The position numbers and the translations under genes were made by a program. The notes beneath the pieces were generated by a model, which was not told the origin of the DNA, did not search any database, and was given only the letters and a program-made list of their open reading frames with translations. A stretch of DNA of 32,336 nt, from NCBI GenBank assembly GCA_964495785.1, contig CAZBXL010000047.1:1-32336 (forward strand), given 5' to 3'. Positions 24,901-32,336 of this stretch are shown here, in pieces (the first letter of the stretch is position 1; every line of letters starts with the position of its first letter). This stretch comes from RFSX01 sp964495785 (GTDB lineage: Bacteria > Bacteroidota > Bacteroidia > Chitinophagales > Saprospiraceae).

Positions 24901-24916
24901 TGTTCCACGTGGAACT
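24901..24916. promoter_or_regulatory. parS-like centromere site (copy 1)
   Basis: TGTTCCACGTGGAACT contains the perfect 14-bp palindrome GTTCCACGTGGAAC, matching chromosomal parS, the ParB/Spo0J binding site (TGTTNCACGTGAAACA-type; the CC/GG form is known in Pseudomonas). It lies in the short intergenic space just after thrC, touching its stop codon by one base. Confidence 0.85.
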
Positions 24917-26226
24917 TAGATAGTCATAAGTAAATTTTTAAAGTCAATATAATCACTGCTGCAGTTATATGCGACTTTATCTCTCTCGAGAAAATCAGAT
25001 AACCTCTTAGGTAGTTTAAGTGTACTGTCTATGGTTTCTTCTACGACTTCGTCAAACTTGCCAGGATGGGCAGTTTCCAGATATACGCTATGTATACCGC
25101 CATTATTTTTTGATAGATAATCCATACAGGCTTGGTATCCTATAGCACCATGCGGATCAGCGATATAATTGTATTCGCTTAAGATTGTCTTCATCGCATG
25201 CTTAGTTTGTTTATCATCGTAGGCATAGCCTTTAATCAGTTCTCTCATTTTGTTCCACGTGGAACTATCGTTTCCAAATAGATGCTGCATACGAGTAAAA
25301 TTACTTGGGGCTCCTACATCCATTGCATTAGATATTGTCTGCTGAGACGCTTTAGCTTCATACTTTCCCGTCCTAAGATATGAGGGAACGGTATCGTTAA
25401 TGTTGGTTGCGGCAAGAAATTGATGTACTGGCAGTCCCATTCGATAAGCTAATAAGCCAGCTGTAAGATTACCAAAATTTCCGGAAGGTATAGAAAACAC
25501 AATCTTTTCTGCCTTATCCTTTACTTGCTTGTATCCTTCAAAGTAGTAAAAACTTTGTGGTATCAATCTGGCAATGTTAATTGAATTAGCAGAACTAAAG
25601 GTATACTTCTCTTTGAGAGACTCATCCAAAAAGGCTTCTTTGACCAGTGCCTGGCAATCGTCAAATACACCATTGATTTCTACTGCTCTTATATTATCCC
25701 CCCATGTAGTTAATTGCTTTTCTTGGAGAGGACTTACCTTACCACTTGGATATAGTATGATAACATTTATTCCGGGCACCTTATGAAAGCCTGCGGCAAC
25801 AGCTCCTCCAGTATCACCACTTGTAGCAACGAGAATGGTTGTTTCTCTATTTTCATTTCTTAGAAAATAGGACATTAGTTCAGCCATATATCGTGCACCA
25901 AAATCTTTAAATGCCATACTTGGCCCATGGAATAATTCTAAGGTAGATACCTTATCATTATGGACATGTACAGGTGCAGGAAAATTAATTGCTTTAGAAA
26001 CGATCTTATAGATATCTGACTCTGAGATATAATCACCAATAAGGTTTTGAGATATTACAAATGCTATATCAATAAGTGAATACTGACTTATATTCTTTAT
26101 AAAACTATTATCAACTGTTGGCACAATTGAAGGCATATACAGACCCTTGTCTTTTGGGAATGCATTAAGTACTGCCTTCTTGAGTTCAACTACGTTATCC
26201 TTATCGTTAGTGCTATATAACTTCAT
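24916..26226 (-). CDS. thrC: Threonine synthase
   Basis: ThrC converts O-phosphohomoserine to threonine with pyridoxal phosphate. The 436-residue protein begins MKLYSTND, the usual start of this enzyme in Bacteroidota and Gammaproteobacteria. The PLP Lys is Lys107 in HGPSMAFKDFGARYMA. Phosphate-binding and substrate signatures are ATSGDTGGAVAAGF, SGNFGNLTAGLLAYRMG and YIADPHGAIGYQA. Its ATG lies 3 nt after the thrB stop, so the genes are coupled. A second parS-like site is embedded in the coding region at 25251-25266, where it is read as part of SSTWNK. Confidence 0.97.
   Translation of the reverse strand: MKLYSTNDKDNVVELKKAVLNAFPKDKGLYMPSIVPTVDNSFIKNISQYSLIDIAFVISQNLIGDYISESDIYKIVSKAINFPAPVHVHNDKVSTLELFHGPSMAFKDFGARYMAELMSYFLRNENRETTILVATSGDTGGAVAAGFHKVPGINVIILYPSGKVSPLQEKQLTTWGDNIRAVEINGVFDDCQALVKEAFLDESLKEKYTFSSANSINIARLIPQSFYYFEGYKQVKDKAEKIVFSIPSGNFGNLTAGLLAYRMGLPVHQFLAATNINDTVPSYLRTGKYEAKASQQTISNAMDVGAPSNFTRMQHLFGNDSSTWNKMRELIKGYAYDDKQTKHAMKTILSEYNYIADPHGAIGYQACMDYLSKNNGGIHSVYLETAHPGKFDEVVEETIDSTLKLPKRLSDFLERDKVAYNCSSDYIDFKNLLMTI
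25251..25266. promoter_or_regulatory. parS-like centromere site (copy 2) inside thrC
   Basis: The same 16 bases as copy 1 (TGTTCCACGTGGAACT) occur exactly 350 bp away, in the coding frame of thrC. The match is identical over all 16 positions. A sequence of this length would not be expected twice by chance in a 32-kb window. Confidence 0.85.
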
Positions 26227-26229
26227 AGC

Positions 26230-27165
26230 TTAAAACTTTTTAGCGCCTTCATGATTAATATTTGATATCATCGTATTGCATTCTATACCTGCATCACTAT
26301 ATATTTTCACAGCTCCTTCGACGATATTCTCAGCTATAAAAGTATTATCGCATAGAGCAAACATAGATGGACCAGCACCAGAAATACTAAATCCTATGGC
26401 ATTATGTCCAAGGGCCATTTCTTTGATTTTATAAAATTCTGGAATCAAATGAGCCCGCTGAGGTTCTATTATAATATCATGTAAACTTCGTCTCATGAGA
26501 TCAAAATCTGATTTATACATCGATGCAATAAAGCACCCTAAATTTCCACTTTGCTTAATTAGGTTTTCAAGAGAAACTGATTGACTTAAAAGAGCTCTTG
26601 ACTCCTTAGTTAGAATTTCGATTTCTGGATGAATAATAACACAAGTGAGACCTACAGGACATGCAATCTTAGTCCACTCAAGTGACTCATTATCACGGAT
26701 CAGAATAAAGCCACCAAGTAAGCTCGGGCCCACATTATCTGCATGAAATGATCCATCAGCAATTTGTTCTCCTAATGTTGCAAATCTTAGAACCTCGGTC
26801 TTTGTATAAGGAAAATTTAAAAATGCATTGACTCCATAAGCTCCTGCAACAGCGCTAGATGCACTACTACCCAAACCTGTACCGATGGCCATATTTTTAA
26901 TGAGATCGATTTCTATAGGCTCTTTTTCTAATCCAAGTGATTCTAACAATTTGTATGCTGCGTATCCTGCTGTGTTCTTATTTATATCTTTTGAAAGCTT
27001 CTTATTCTTGATGATCTTATTTATTACAAGACCAGGCTCAGAACCTTCTCTTACTATGACTTCATCACCTAAGTTTTCTATCGCAAACCCAAGTATATCA
27101 TAACCCACTGCAACATTAGCTACAGACGCAGGAGCAAATACTTTAACGCCAGCTTTTTTAGACAT
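26230..27165 (-). CDS. thrB: Homoserine kinase
   Basis: ThrB phosphorylates homoserine to O-phosphohomoserine, supplying ThrC. It is a 311-residue GHMP-family kinase. The signatures are FAPASVANVAVGYDILGFAIE (10-30), the ATP-binding glycine/serine loop GTGLGSSASSAVAGAYG (95-111) and a C-terminal GFSISGAGPSMFAL. Length is normal. It begins 21 nt after the thrA stop and ends 3 nt before thrC, so all three are likely on one mRNA. No regulatory leader was seen before thrB. Confidence 0.97.
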   Translation of the reverse strand: MSKKAGVKVFAPASVANVAVGYDILGFAIENLGDEVIVREGSEPGLVINKIIKNKKLSKDINKNTAGYAAYKLLESLGLEKEPIEIDLIKNMAIGTGLGSSASSAVAGAYGVNAFLNFPYTKTEVLRFATLGEQIADGSFHADNVGPSLLGGFILIRDNESLEWTKIACPVGLTCVIIHPEIEILTKESRALLSQSVSLENLIKQSGNLGCFIASMYKSDFDLMRRSLHDIIIEPQRAHLIPEFYKIKEMALGHNAIGFSISGAGPSMFALCDNTFIAENIVEGAVKIYSDAGIECNTMISNINHEGAKKF

Positions 27166-27186
27166 AATTAATTGATAATCAGTTGT

Positions 27187-29640
27187 TTATATAAGTTTAC
27201 TCGTATTGATTATTTCTGCTAGTACTCCTGCTGCAGTGACACCTGCACCAGCGCCAGGACCTCGTACAAGAAGAGGTGCTTTGTTGTACCTCTTGGTCGT
27301 AAAAGCAATCATATTATCACTGCCTGATAGACCATAGAAAGGGCTATTAGAATCAACTTTTTGTAAAGAAATTTTTCCTTTGCCATTATCAAGGCTGGCT
27401 ATAAATCGTAGCTTCTTATCTTCCTTATCCGCTTCTGTAATGAGAGATTCGAAATAGTCGTTCTTATCTTTTACTAGATTGTAAAATGATTCAACGGAAT
27501 CAGCTTCCATTACACCATCAGGTAGAAAATTGATAATATCAATATCGGTAGCCTCCATATCCAATCCCGATTCTCGTGCAAGGATCAGAAGTTTTCTCCT
27601 TACATCATTACCAGAAAGATCTTCTCTCGGATCAGGTTCTGTGTAACCTAGTTCTTGGGCTGTCTTTATAACATCATGAAAGATATCTCCGACTTTGAAA
27701 TTGTTGAATATATACGAAACGGAACCAGATAAAACGGCTTCTATTTTTATGACTTTGTCACCACTATCAATGAGGCCTTTGAGAGTAGAAATAATGGGTA
27801 ATCCTGCTCCTACATTTGTTTCAAAATGATAGGGTACCTTATGTTTATATACTGCAGCCTTGATCGCTCTATACTCATCCATGGAAGAAGAATAACCAAT
27901 TTTGTTAGGTGTTGATATAGCGATATTATGGCTAAGTATTTTGATATAATGCTTAGTCACTGAGGCGTTAGCCGTAGAATCTATGAATATTGTGTGGGCA
28001 TGATTATGAGCAATCATAGAATCAATAAAGCTTTCTATATCAGCCTTTTGTCCATTCTCTTCTAAAGCTTTCTTATAAGTCTCAACATCAATGCCTTGCT
28101 CAGATAACAACATCTGACGACTATTGGATAAGCCATTTATAACTAAGTTAACAGAAGAGTCTTCTTTTATGGATTTGTGGTTATCCCGTATTTGTTCTAA
28201 CAAAGTGCCACCTATAAGACCTATACCGATCATATACACATGTACTGTCTTATATTCTGACAAGAAGAAAGCATCATGAATCGCATTTAATGCTTTAATA
28301 AGGCCATCTTGCTTGAGAGCAAAGGAAATGTTGAGCTCTGAAGAGCCCTGAGCAATAGCATCTATATTAATTCCATTATGACCTAATGTCTGAAATAATG
28401 TCCCAGCAACACCGGGACTATTTTTCATATTTTCTCCTATGATCGCTATGAGAGCATTCTCAGAAATTACTTTTATAGGATCTATCAACTTTCTCTCTAT
28501 TTCAAAAGAAAATTCTTCTGATAAACATTGCTCAGCCCCTATACTATTATTCTGCATGATCGCTACCGTAATAGAGTGCTCCGAAGAGGCCTGTGTGATC
28601 ATGATGATATTAATACTATGTTGTGCAAGTGAGGCAAACATCCTGGAAGCGATACCGGAGACTCCTTGCATTCCTGTCCCTTCTACAGTGACGAGGGCGA
28701 CATTACTTATGGCGGATAGGCCAGATATGATTTTATCTTTTTTGCTTGTTTCTTTATGAATTAATGTACCAGGATGATCTGGGTTAAAAGTGTTCTTAAT
28801 CTTAATTGGGATACTCTTTTCCCTTACTGGTCTTATGGTAGGGGAGTACAATACCTTAGCACCAAAGTGAGACATTTCCATCGCTTCTGCATATGTCAAT
28901 TCTTCAATTGGGTAAGCATTTTTGACCTTTCGAGGATCAGATGTAAGTACACCGTCAACATCAGTCCAGATTTCTAATAATTCAGCATTAATAGCACTTG
29001 CCACGATAGCAGCGGTATAATCGGATCCGCCTCTACCTAATGTCGTGGTTCTCCCTGAAGATAGATCTGATCCAATAAAACCCGTAATAATATAGATTTT
29101 GCCCTTATCAGACAGATGGCTATTGATCAACTTGTTCGTTTCTTCAAAATTGACCCTGGCAGCACCATATGAATTATCAGTTTTGATATACTTTCTTGCA
29201 TCTATATACTCAGCATTATACCCTTGATCTTTCAAATAATGAGAAAGGATAAATGCCGAATTTCTTTCACCAAAACTTAGAATATAATCCTTAGTACGTA
29301 CAGAAGCTTCCTGTATGAGTTGGACACCAGATAATAGATTGTTAAGGACGCTGTGATTTTCTTCTAAATCTGCTTGTATGGTATTGTAATGTGTCTCTGA
29401 AAGAAGTTCAGTCGCTATTTTATTGGCTTTAGTTACAAAAGCTTCAAAAAGAGGTCTGTAATCTAAATTATCCTGAGCATGATTAGTCATATTAATCAAT
29501 GAATCAGTAATACCACTAAAAGCTGATACAACAACATATATACTATTATTGCCATCAAGACTATCTGCGACTATTGATTTTACCAACTTCAGTTCACTAA
29601 CGTCTGCTACTGAAGTACCTCCAAATTTTAAAACTTTCAT
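27187..29640 (-). CDS. thrA: Bifunctional aspartokinase / homoserine dehydrogenase
   Basis: This 817-residue fused enzyme catalyses the first and third steps from aspartate to homoserine. The aspartokinase part (about 1-290) begins MKVLKFGGTSVAD and has TTLGRGGSDYTAAIVA. Two ACT regions follow (about 305-460, VTVEGTGMQGVSGIASRMFASLAQ and LIAIIGENMKNSPGVAGTLFQTLG), which in this family bind threonine for feedback control. The homoserine dehydrogenase part (about 462-817) has a GIGLIGGTLLEQI Rossmann motif near residue 470, FETNVGAGLPII near 605 and EPDPREDLSGNDVRRKLLILARE near 675. The aspartate-semialdehyde dehydrogenase gene is not in the window. It is the first gene of the thrABC operon, and no convincing leader-peptide attenuator was found. 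Confidence 0.97.
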   Translation of the reverse strand: MKVLKFGGTSVADVSELKLVKSIVADSLDGNNSIYVVVSAFSGITDSLINMTNHAQDNLDYRPLFEAFVTKANKIATELLSETHYNTIQADLEENHSVLNNLLSGVQLIQEASVRTKDYILSFGERNSAFILSHYLKDQGYNAEYIDARKYIKTDNSYGAARVNFEETNKLINSHLSDKGKIYIITGFIGSDLSSGRTTTLGRGGSDYTAAIVASAINAELLEIWTDVDGVLTSDPRKVKNAYPIEELTYAEAMEMSHFGAKVLYSPTIRPVREKSIPIKIKNTFNPDHPGTLIHKETSKKDKIISGLSAISNVALVTVEGTGMQGVSGIASRMFASLAQHSINIIMITQASSEHSITVAIMQNNSIGAEQCLSEEFSFEIERKLIDPIKVISENALIAIIGENMKNSPGVAGTLFQTLGHNGINIDAIAQGSSELNISFALKQDGLIKALNAIHDAFFLSEYKTVHVYMIGIGLIGGTLLEQIRDNHKSIKEDSSVNLVINGLSNSRQMLLSEQGIDVETYKKALEENGQKADIESFIDSMIAHNHAHTIFIDSTANASVTKHYIKILSHNIAISTPNKIGYSSSMDEYRAIKAAVYKHKVPYHFETNVGAGLPIISTLKGLIDSGDKVIKIEAVLSGSVSYIFNNFKVGDIFHDVIKTAQELGYTEPDPREDLSGNDVRRKLLILARESGLDMEATDIDIINFLPDGVMEADSVESFYNLVKDKNDYFESLITEADKEDKKLRFIASLDNGKGKISLQKVDSNSPFYGLSGSDNMIAFTTKRYNKAPLLVRGPGAGAGVTAAGVLAEIINTSKLI

Positions 29641-29795
29641 TACATCTTATCTTAGGCTTTGTAGTACAGAATTTATGCCATAAACAAGAAAACACATTAA
29701 ATTTTTCTTTTATATGAGGCAGCACTATTGCTTTTTATATTGTTAATTAAATAATAAGTTAAAATGTACATATCTTATGTGCTATGTCTTATTAT

Positions 29796-29810
29796 TGCTA
29801 CTCAGTAGCA
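29796..29810. promoter_or_regulatory. 15-bp palindrome TGCTACTCAGTAGCA
   Basis: Arms TGCTACT and AGTAGCA (7 bp each) are separated by one base. It lies 23 nt before the ATG of the surface-protein gene in a divergent intergenic region. On RNA the centre is too tight for full pairing (a 3- to 4-nt loop leaves about 6 bp), so an operator for a dimeric regulator is the more natural reading. Confidence 0.45.
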
Positions 29811-29833
29811 TATAAAACAAAAACAAAAAATCT

Positions 29834-31975
29834 ATGCGAATATTCCTACTTGTCTCAGTGTGTGCATTTCTAAGCTTTGCACCTAATAAAATCAGTGCTT
29901 TTGAGTTGCATTGTCCACAAGATTATTATCTGAACTGCAACCAAGAATTGTGGGATCTATCTCCTTATGGTAATGCGTATTATACAATCAATTACGTACA
30001 ACACGATGCAGGATTGCCGCATGTACAGTACCATCTAAACTCTTGTAACACAGGATACATTACGCGAACGTGGACAGTAGAGGACGAATACTGGAATATT
30101 CATACTTGTACGCAGACATTGTATGTACAAGGTGGTAATTTTAGATATACCGATATTACATGGCCATTAAATGATCTACATCTATTCGGATGTGATGTTA
30201 ATACTCATCCTAATAATTTACCTTCCGAATACGCTAAGCCAAGCTGGAATTATGTTTCCTGTAGTCAGATTGCTTCTTCATTCAGTGATCAAGAATTTTT
30301 ATTTGGCCCAGATTGTAAGAAAATCCTGAGAAAATGGACTGTGATTGACTGGTGTACATATACGGGTGGTAGCAAAGGTATATACACGTATACTCAGACG
30401 ATAAAAATAAGCAGGGACGAAGCGCCGCTATTATCTTGTGTTAAGGAAATATCTGTGCAATCTAATAAATGTGATAGTACGTTTGTAACGCTTTCTGAGA
30501 TTGCCATAGAAGGACAATCATGTACAGGAGACTATGTGATTACTCACGACTATCCTCATAGCGTTAGTGTCTCAAATCCATCAGGAATGTATCCCGTAGG
30601 AACGACAACGGTAAGATACTCCGTACAATATGCATGTGGTAGTGAGGTTGTGTGTCAGACTGTAGTTAAAGTTAATCCGCCAGGTCCTGTGCCTTATTGT
30701 CTTGCAGATATTAATGTTGTTCTCATGCCACAGGATACGGACTTAGATGGGATTGTTGATAATGGTATGGTAGAGATATGGGCTAAAGATGTAAATGTAG
30801 GATCATACCATCCTTGTAATAATAATTCATTACAGTTCTCTTTTTCATCTGATGTCAATGATAAAGTTAGAGTATTTACTTGTGATGACGTCGGTTTTAA
30901 TACCGTTCAGATGTGGGTAACGGATAATAAAGGTAATCAGTCTTATTGCCTTGTCAATGTCAACGTACAAAACAACGCTGGTAATATCCCGAATTGTATT
31001 CCAGATATAGGAGCAAGATCTATCGTCTCAGGAAAAGCTATGGACGAAAGTAATAAGCCATTATCTAATGTGATCATAACTGCTAAGGATAGAATACCAC
31101 TGTATGAATATGTAACTGATGTCGTAGAGTCAGTAGAATATGTAACGATAGACAGCTTCTACAATCAGGCAGGGACATTGTTATATATCTATGATACAGT
31201 TGTCTCAGTAGACACAATGGTCGTTGATTCGTTTAGCCGTATTAATGTAGTTAATTTATACACGAACGAACTTGGGCAGTTTGATTCTAATGCTATTCCT
31301 ATTAATAGAAATTACGAGTTTACAGCATATCTCACTGATGATATGTCACACGTGACAGGGACTGATCTGGCAGTAATGGCTAATGTCATTTTTGGTGGCG
31401 GTACATTCAATAATGCTTATACATATATAGCAGCCGACATCAACGAAGATAAAGTTGTCGATATAGAAGATTATTATTTACTAAAAGATCTTATCAACGG
31501 AGAAGAAGATGAATGGCCAAAAGAAAGACAATGGATCTTCTATAACGAATCAGAAATGGAAGACATGTCATCAAATCCTCTTGATGATAATCTCCCAGAA
31601 ATAGTTAAAGTGCCTTATCTTAATGGAACAGGCAACACGGTTAATTTTATGGGTATCTTAAAAGGAGACCTGAGCAGATATGAAGCAACTATCAATGTGC
31701 AAAGCCCAGAGATAAGTACACGTTCTGAATGGGTTAATGATGTTGAGGTATTTCCTAATCCATTCAGTGATCGATTATCTATATCCGGACCATCAGGGCT
31801 AGACGTCCATATAGAAATCTACAATCTTGCAGGAATAAAAGTTTTTGAAACAACACAGCAAACATTCTCTGATATAAATATAGACGATGCTGTACTCCCT
31901 AACGGTACGTATATGTACAGAGTAGCTATTGGAGAACAAGAAATTAAGACAGGAAAACTTTTTAAGGTGAAGTAA
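29834..31975 (+). CDS. Secreted HYR/dockerin protein with type IX sorting domain
   Basis: A 713-residue exported protein. A signal peptide spans residues 1-22. The N-terminal half (25-195) is Cys- and aromatic-rich (ITRTWTVEDEYWN, ILRKWTVIDWCTY). An HYR-like domain at about 196-281 ends GTTTVRYSVQYACGSEVVCQTVVKV, and a second similar domain covers about 287-380. A carboxypeptidase-regulatory-like beta sandwich begins at SGKAMDESNKPLSNVIITA (399-417). A dockerin-like, EF-hand-type segment lies at about 507-556 (GTDLAVMANVIFGGG ... AADINEDKVVDIEDYYLLKDLING). A C-terminal type A sorting domain covers 637-713 (VFPNPFSDRLSI ... GTYMYRVAIGEQEIKTGKLFKVK). The protein should be exported by the type IX system and attached to the surface. 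Its ligand is unknown. Confidence 0.9.
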   Translation: MRIFLLVSVCAFLSFAPNKISAFELHCPQDYYLNCNQELWDLSPYGNAYYTINYVQHDAGLPHVQYHLNSCNTGYITRTWTVEDEYWNIHTCTQTLYVQGGNFRYTDITWPLNDLHLFGCDVNTHPNNLPSEYAKPSWNYVSCSQIASSFSDQEFLFGPDCKKILRKWTVIDWCTYTGGSKGIYTYTQTIKISRDEAPLLSCVKEISVQSNKCDSTFVTLSEIAIEGQSCTGDYVITHDYPHSVSVSNPSGMYPVGTTTVRYSVQYACGSEVVCQTVVKVNPPGPVPYCLADINVVLMPQDTDLDGIVDNGMVEIWAKDVNVGSYHPCNNNSLQFSFSSDVNDKVRVFTCDDVGFNTVQMWVTDNKGNQSYCLVNVNVQNNAGNIPNCIPDIGARSIVSGKAMDESNKPLSNVIITAKDRIPLYEYVTDVVESVEYVTIDSFYNQAGTLLYIYDTVVSVDTMVVDSFSRINVVNLYTNELGQFDSNAIPINRNYEFTAYLTDDMSHVTGTDLAVMANVIFGGGTFNNAYTYIAADINEDKVVDIEDYYLLKDLINGEEDEWPKERQWIFYNESEMEDMSSNPLDDNLPEIVKVPYLNGTGNTVNFMGILKGDLSRYEATINVQSPEISTRSEWVNDVEVFPNPFSDRLSISGPSGLDVHIEIYNLAGIKVFETTQQTFSDINIDDAVLPNGTYMYRVAIGEQEIKTGKLFKVK

Positions 31976-32054
31976 ACCCTGCAGTTAGGAAGATTATTCT
32001 TCAGATAATATAAGAGCAATCTTATCAAAATTGAATAAAAAGTAATAAATAAAA

Positions 32055-32079
32055 AAAGGTTTCCATATTGGAGGCCTTT
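32055..32079 (+). terminator. Rho-independent terminator after the surface-protein gene
   Basis: AAAGGTTTCC (32055-32064) pairs with GGAGGCCTTT (32070-32079), including two G-U pairs, around the loop ATATT, followed by a T-rich ATTGTTTG. It ends the transcript of the sorting-domain protein. A run of A residues before it could also serve an antisense transcript from the right. Confidence 0.75.
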
Positions 32080-32202
32080 ATTGTTTGTAGACCTTATGCA
32101 GAAAAACTATTAGCTTGTGTAAAGAACTTTGGTCAAGATTTGCGCCAAATTACGGACAGGTGTGATCTCAATCCAATGCTCTAAAGACACAAGAAAGATA
32201 GA

Positions 32203-32336
32203 TTAATCTACCCACTTATAACTTTCAATAAGCTCCACAACATCCTTTCTCAAAAAATTATAAATAGGACCAATAGAGTCACGATTAACTTGGGATTTGA
32301 AGTAGAGACTACCTCTCATAAAATGTTTTGTAGAGT
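32203..32336 (-). CDS. C-terminal end of an unidentified gene (partial)
   Basis: A frame enters from the right edge and runs 43 codons to TAA (32205-32203). It reads ...MRGSLYFKSQVNRDSIGPIYNFLRKDVVELIESYKWVD. Amphipathic spacing and the lack of low-complexity sequence suggest a real protein end. No family was recognised. The same frame stays open for another 32 codons after the stop, which could be chance. An ATG lies inside the visible part, so it may be a very short complete frame, but a truncated longer gene is more likely. Confidence 0.45.
   Translation of the reverse strand, partial: STKHFMRGSLYFKSQVNRDSIGPIYNFLRKDVVELIESYKWVD

Noticed and set aside
29641..29700. Threonine-type attenuator leader peptide before thrA
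   Set aside because: A 16-codon frame (MCFLVYGINSVLQSLR) ends shortly before thrA, but it has no Thr codons and only one Ile, and no terminator/antiterminator pair follows.
29721..29745. Terminator-like AGCA-CTAT-TGCT followed by T5
   Set aside because: The stem is only 4 bp and no plus-strand transcript is expected there, so it is probably chance.
31344..31359. A third CACGTG core (in TGTCACACGTGACAGG) as a parS site
   Set aside because: Only the central hexamer matches. The flanking GTTC/GAAC arms that define parS are absent, and it lies inside the surface-protein coding frame.
32140..32160. ATTTG-CGC-CAAAT as a mobile-element end
   Set aside because: Only 5-bp arms, no second copy or target duplication in the window and no transposase nearby.

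Overview
The window looks like chromosomal DNA from a member of the Bacteroidota, most likely a Saprospiria- or Chitinophagia-like lineage. This is inferred from gene content and signals: low G+C, a TAnnTTTG-type promoter element (1498-1505), a surface protein with a type IX secretion C-terminal sorting domain and HYR-like domains, DUF4270 and DUF4290 proteins, a short glycogen-synthase-like protein, and almost no Shine-Dalgarno sequences. No plasmid, phage, insertion sequence, CRISPR array, rRNA or tRNA was recognised. Most of the window is housekeeping DNA.

Layout. 40-1437 (+): DUF819 membrane protein. 1536-7648 (+): a cluster of short GT5-like protein, DUF4270 lipoprotein, glmS, DUF4290 protein and murA, joining amino-sugar supply (GlmS) to the first committed step of peptidoglycan synthesis (MurA). 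7645-11269 (-): DinB-like protein, ComF-like phosphoribosyltransferase, HtrA/Deg protease and M42 aminopeptidase. 11362-12846 (+): flippase-like membrane protein. 12995-20210 (-): a tightly packed run of nine genes, in transcription order dtd, MazG-like pyrophosphohydrolase, SpoIIE/RsbU-like phosphatase, TM2/TPR/SHOCT protein, CBS-pair protein, one-POTRA Omp85-like barrel, NAD kinase, cyclase-family protein and a membrane-anchored hypothetical. 20211-20659: a 449-bp non-coding stretch with a cluster of short repeats. 20660-22508 (+): heme A synthase and an alpha/beta hydrolase. 22505-29640 (-): an M1-family metallopeptidase, then the threonine operon (thrA-thrB-thrC in transcription order), which converts aspartate to threonine apart from the aspartate-semialdehyde dehydrogenase step. 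29834-31975 (+): a secreted HYR/dockerin/sorting-domain protein. 32203-32336 (-): the end of an unidentified gene.

Main points of interest. Two identical 16-bp sites matching the chromosomal centromere parS (TGTTCCACGTGGAACT) lie exactly 350 bp apart in and beside thrC, suggesting a ParB loading zone and an origin-proximal location. Five CTAACA[C/G] heptamers cluster in the dtd/ctaA intergenic region. A full-length ComF reading frame has no ATG, GTG or TTG at its start and begins right after a terminator. MurA has Asp in place of the fosfomycin-target Cys. The GT5-like protein lacks the KTGG motif and the whole C-terminal Rossmann domain. A hairpin sits directly on the likely start of the HtrA protease gene. 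Two convergent gene pairs overlap by 4 bp at their stop codons.
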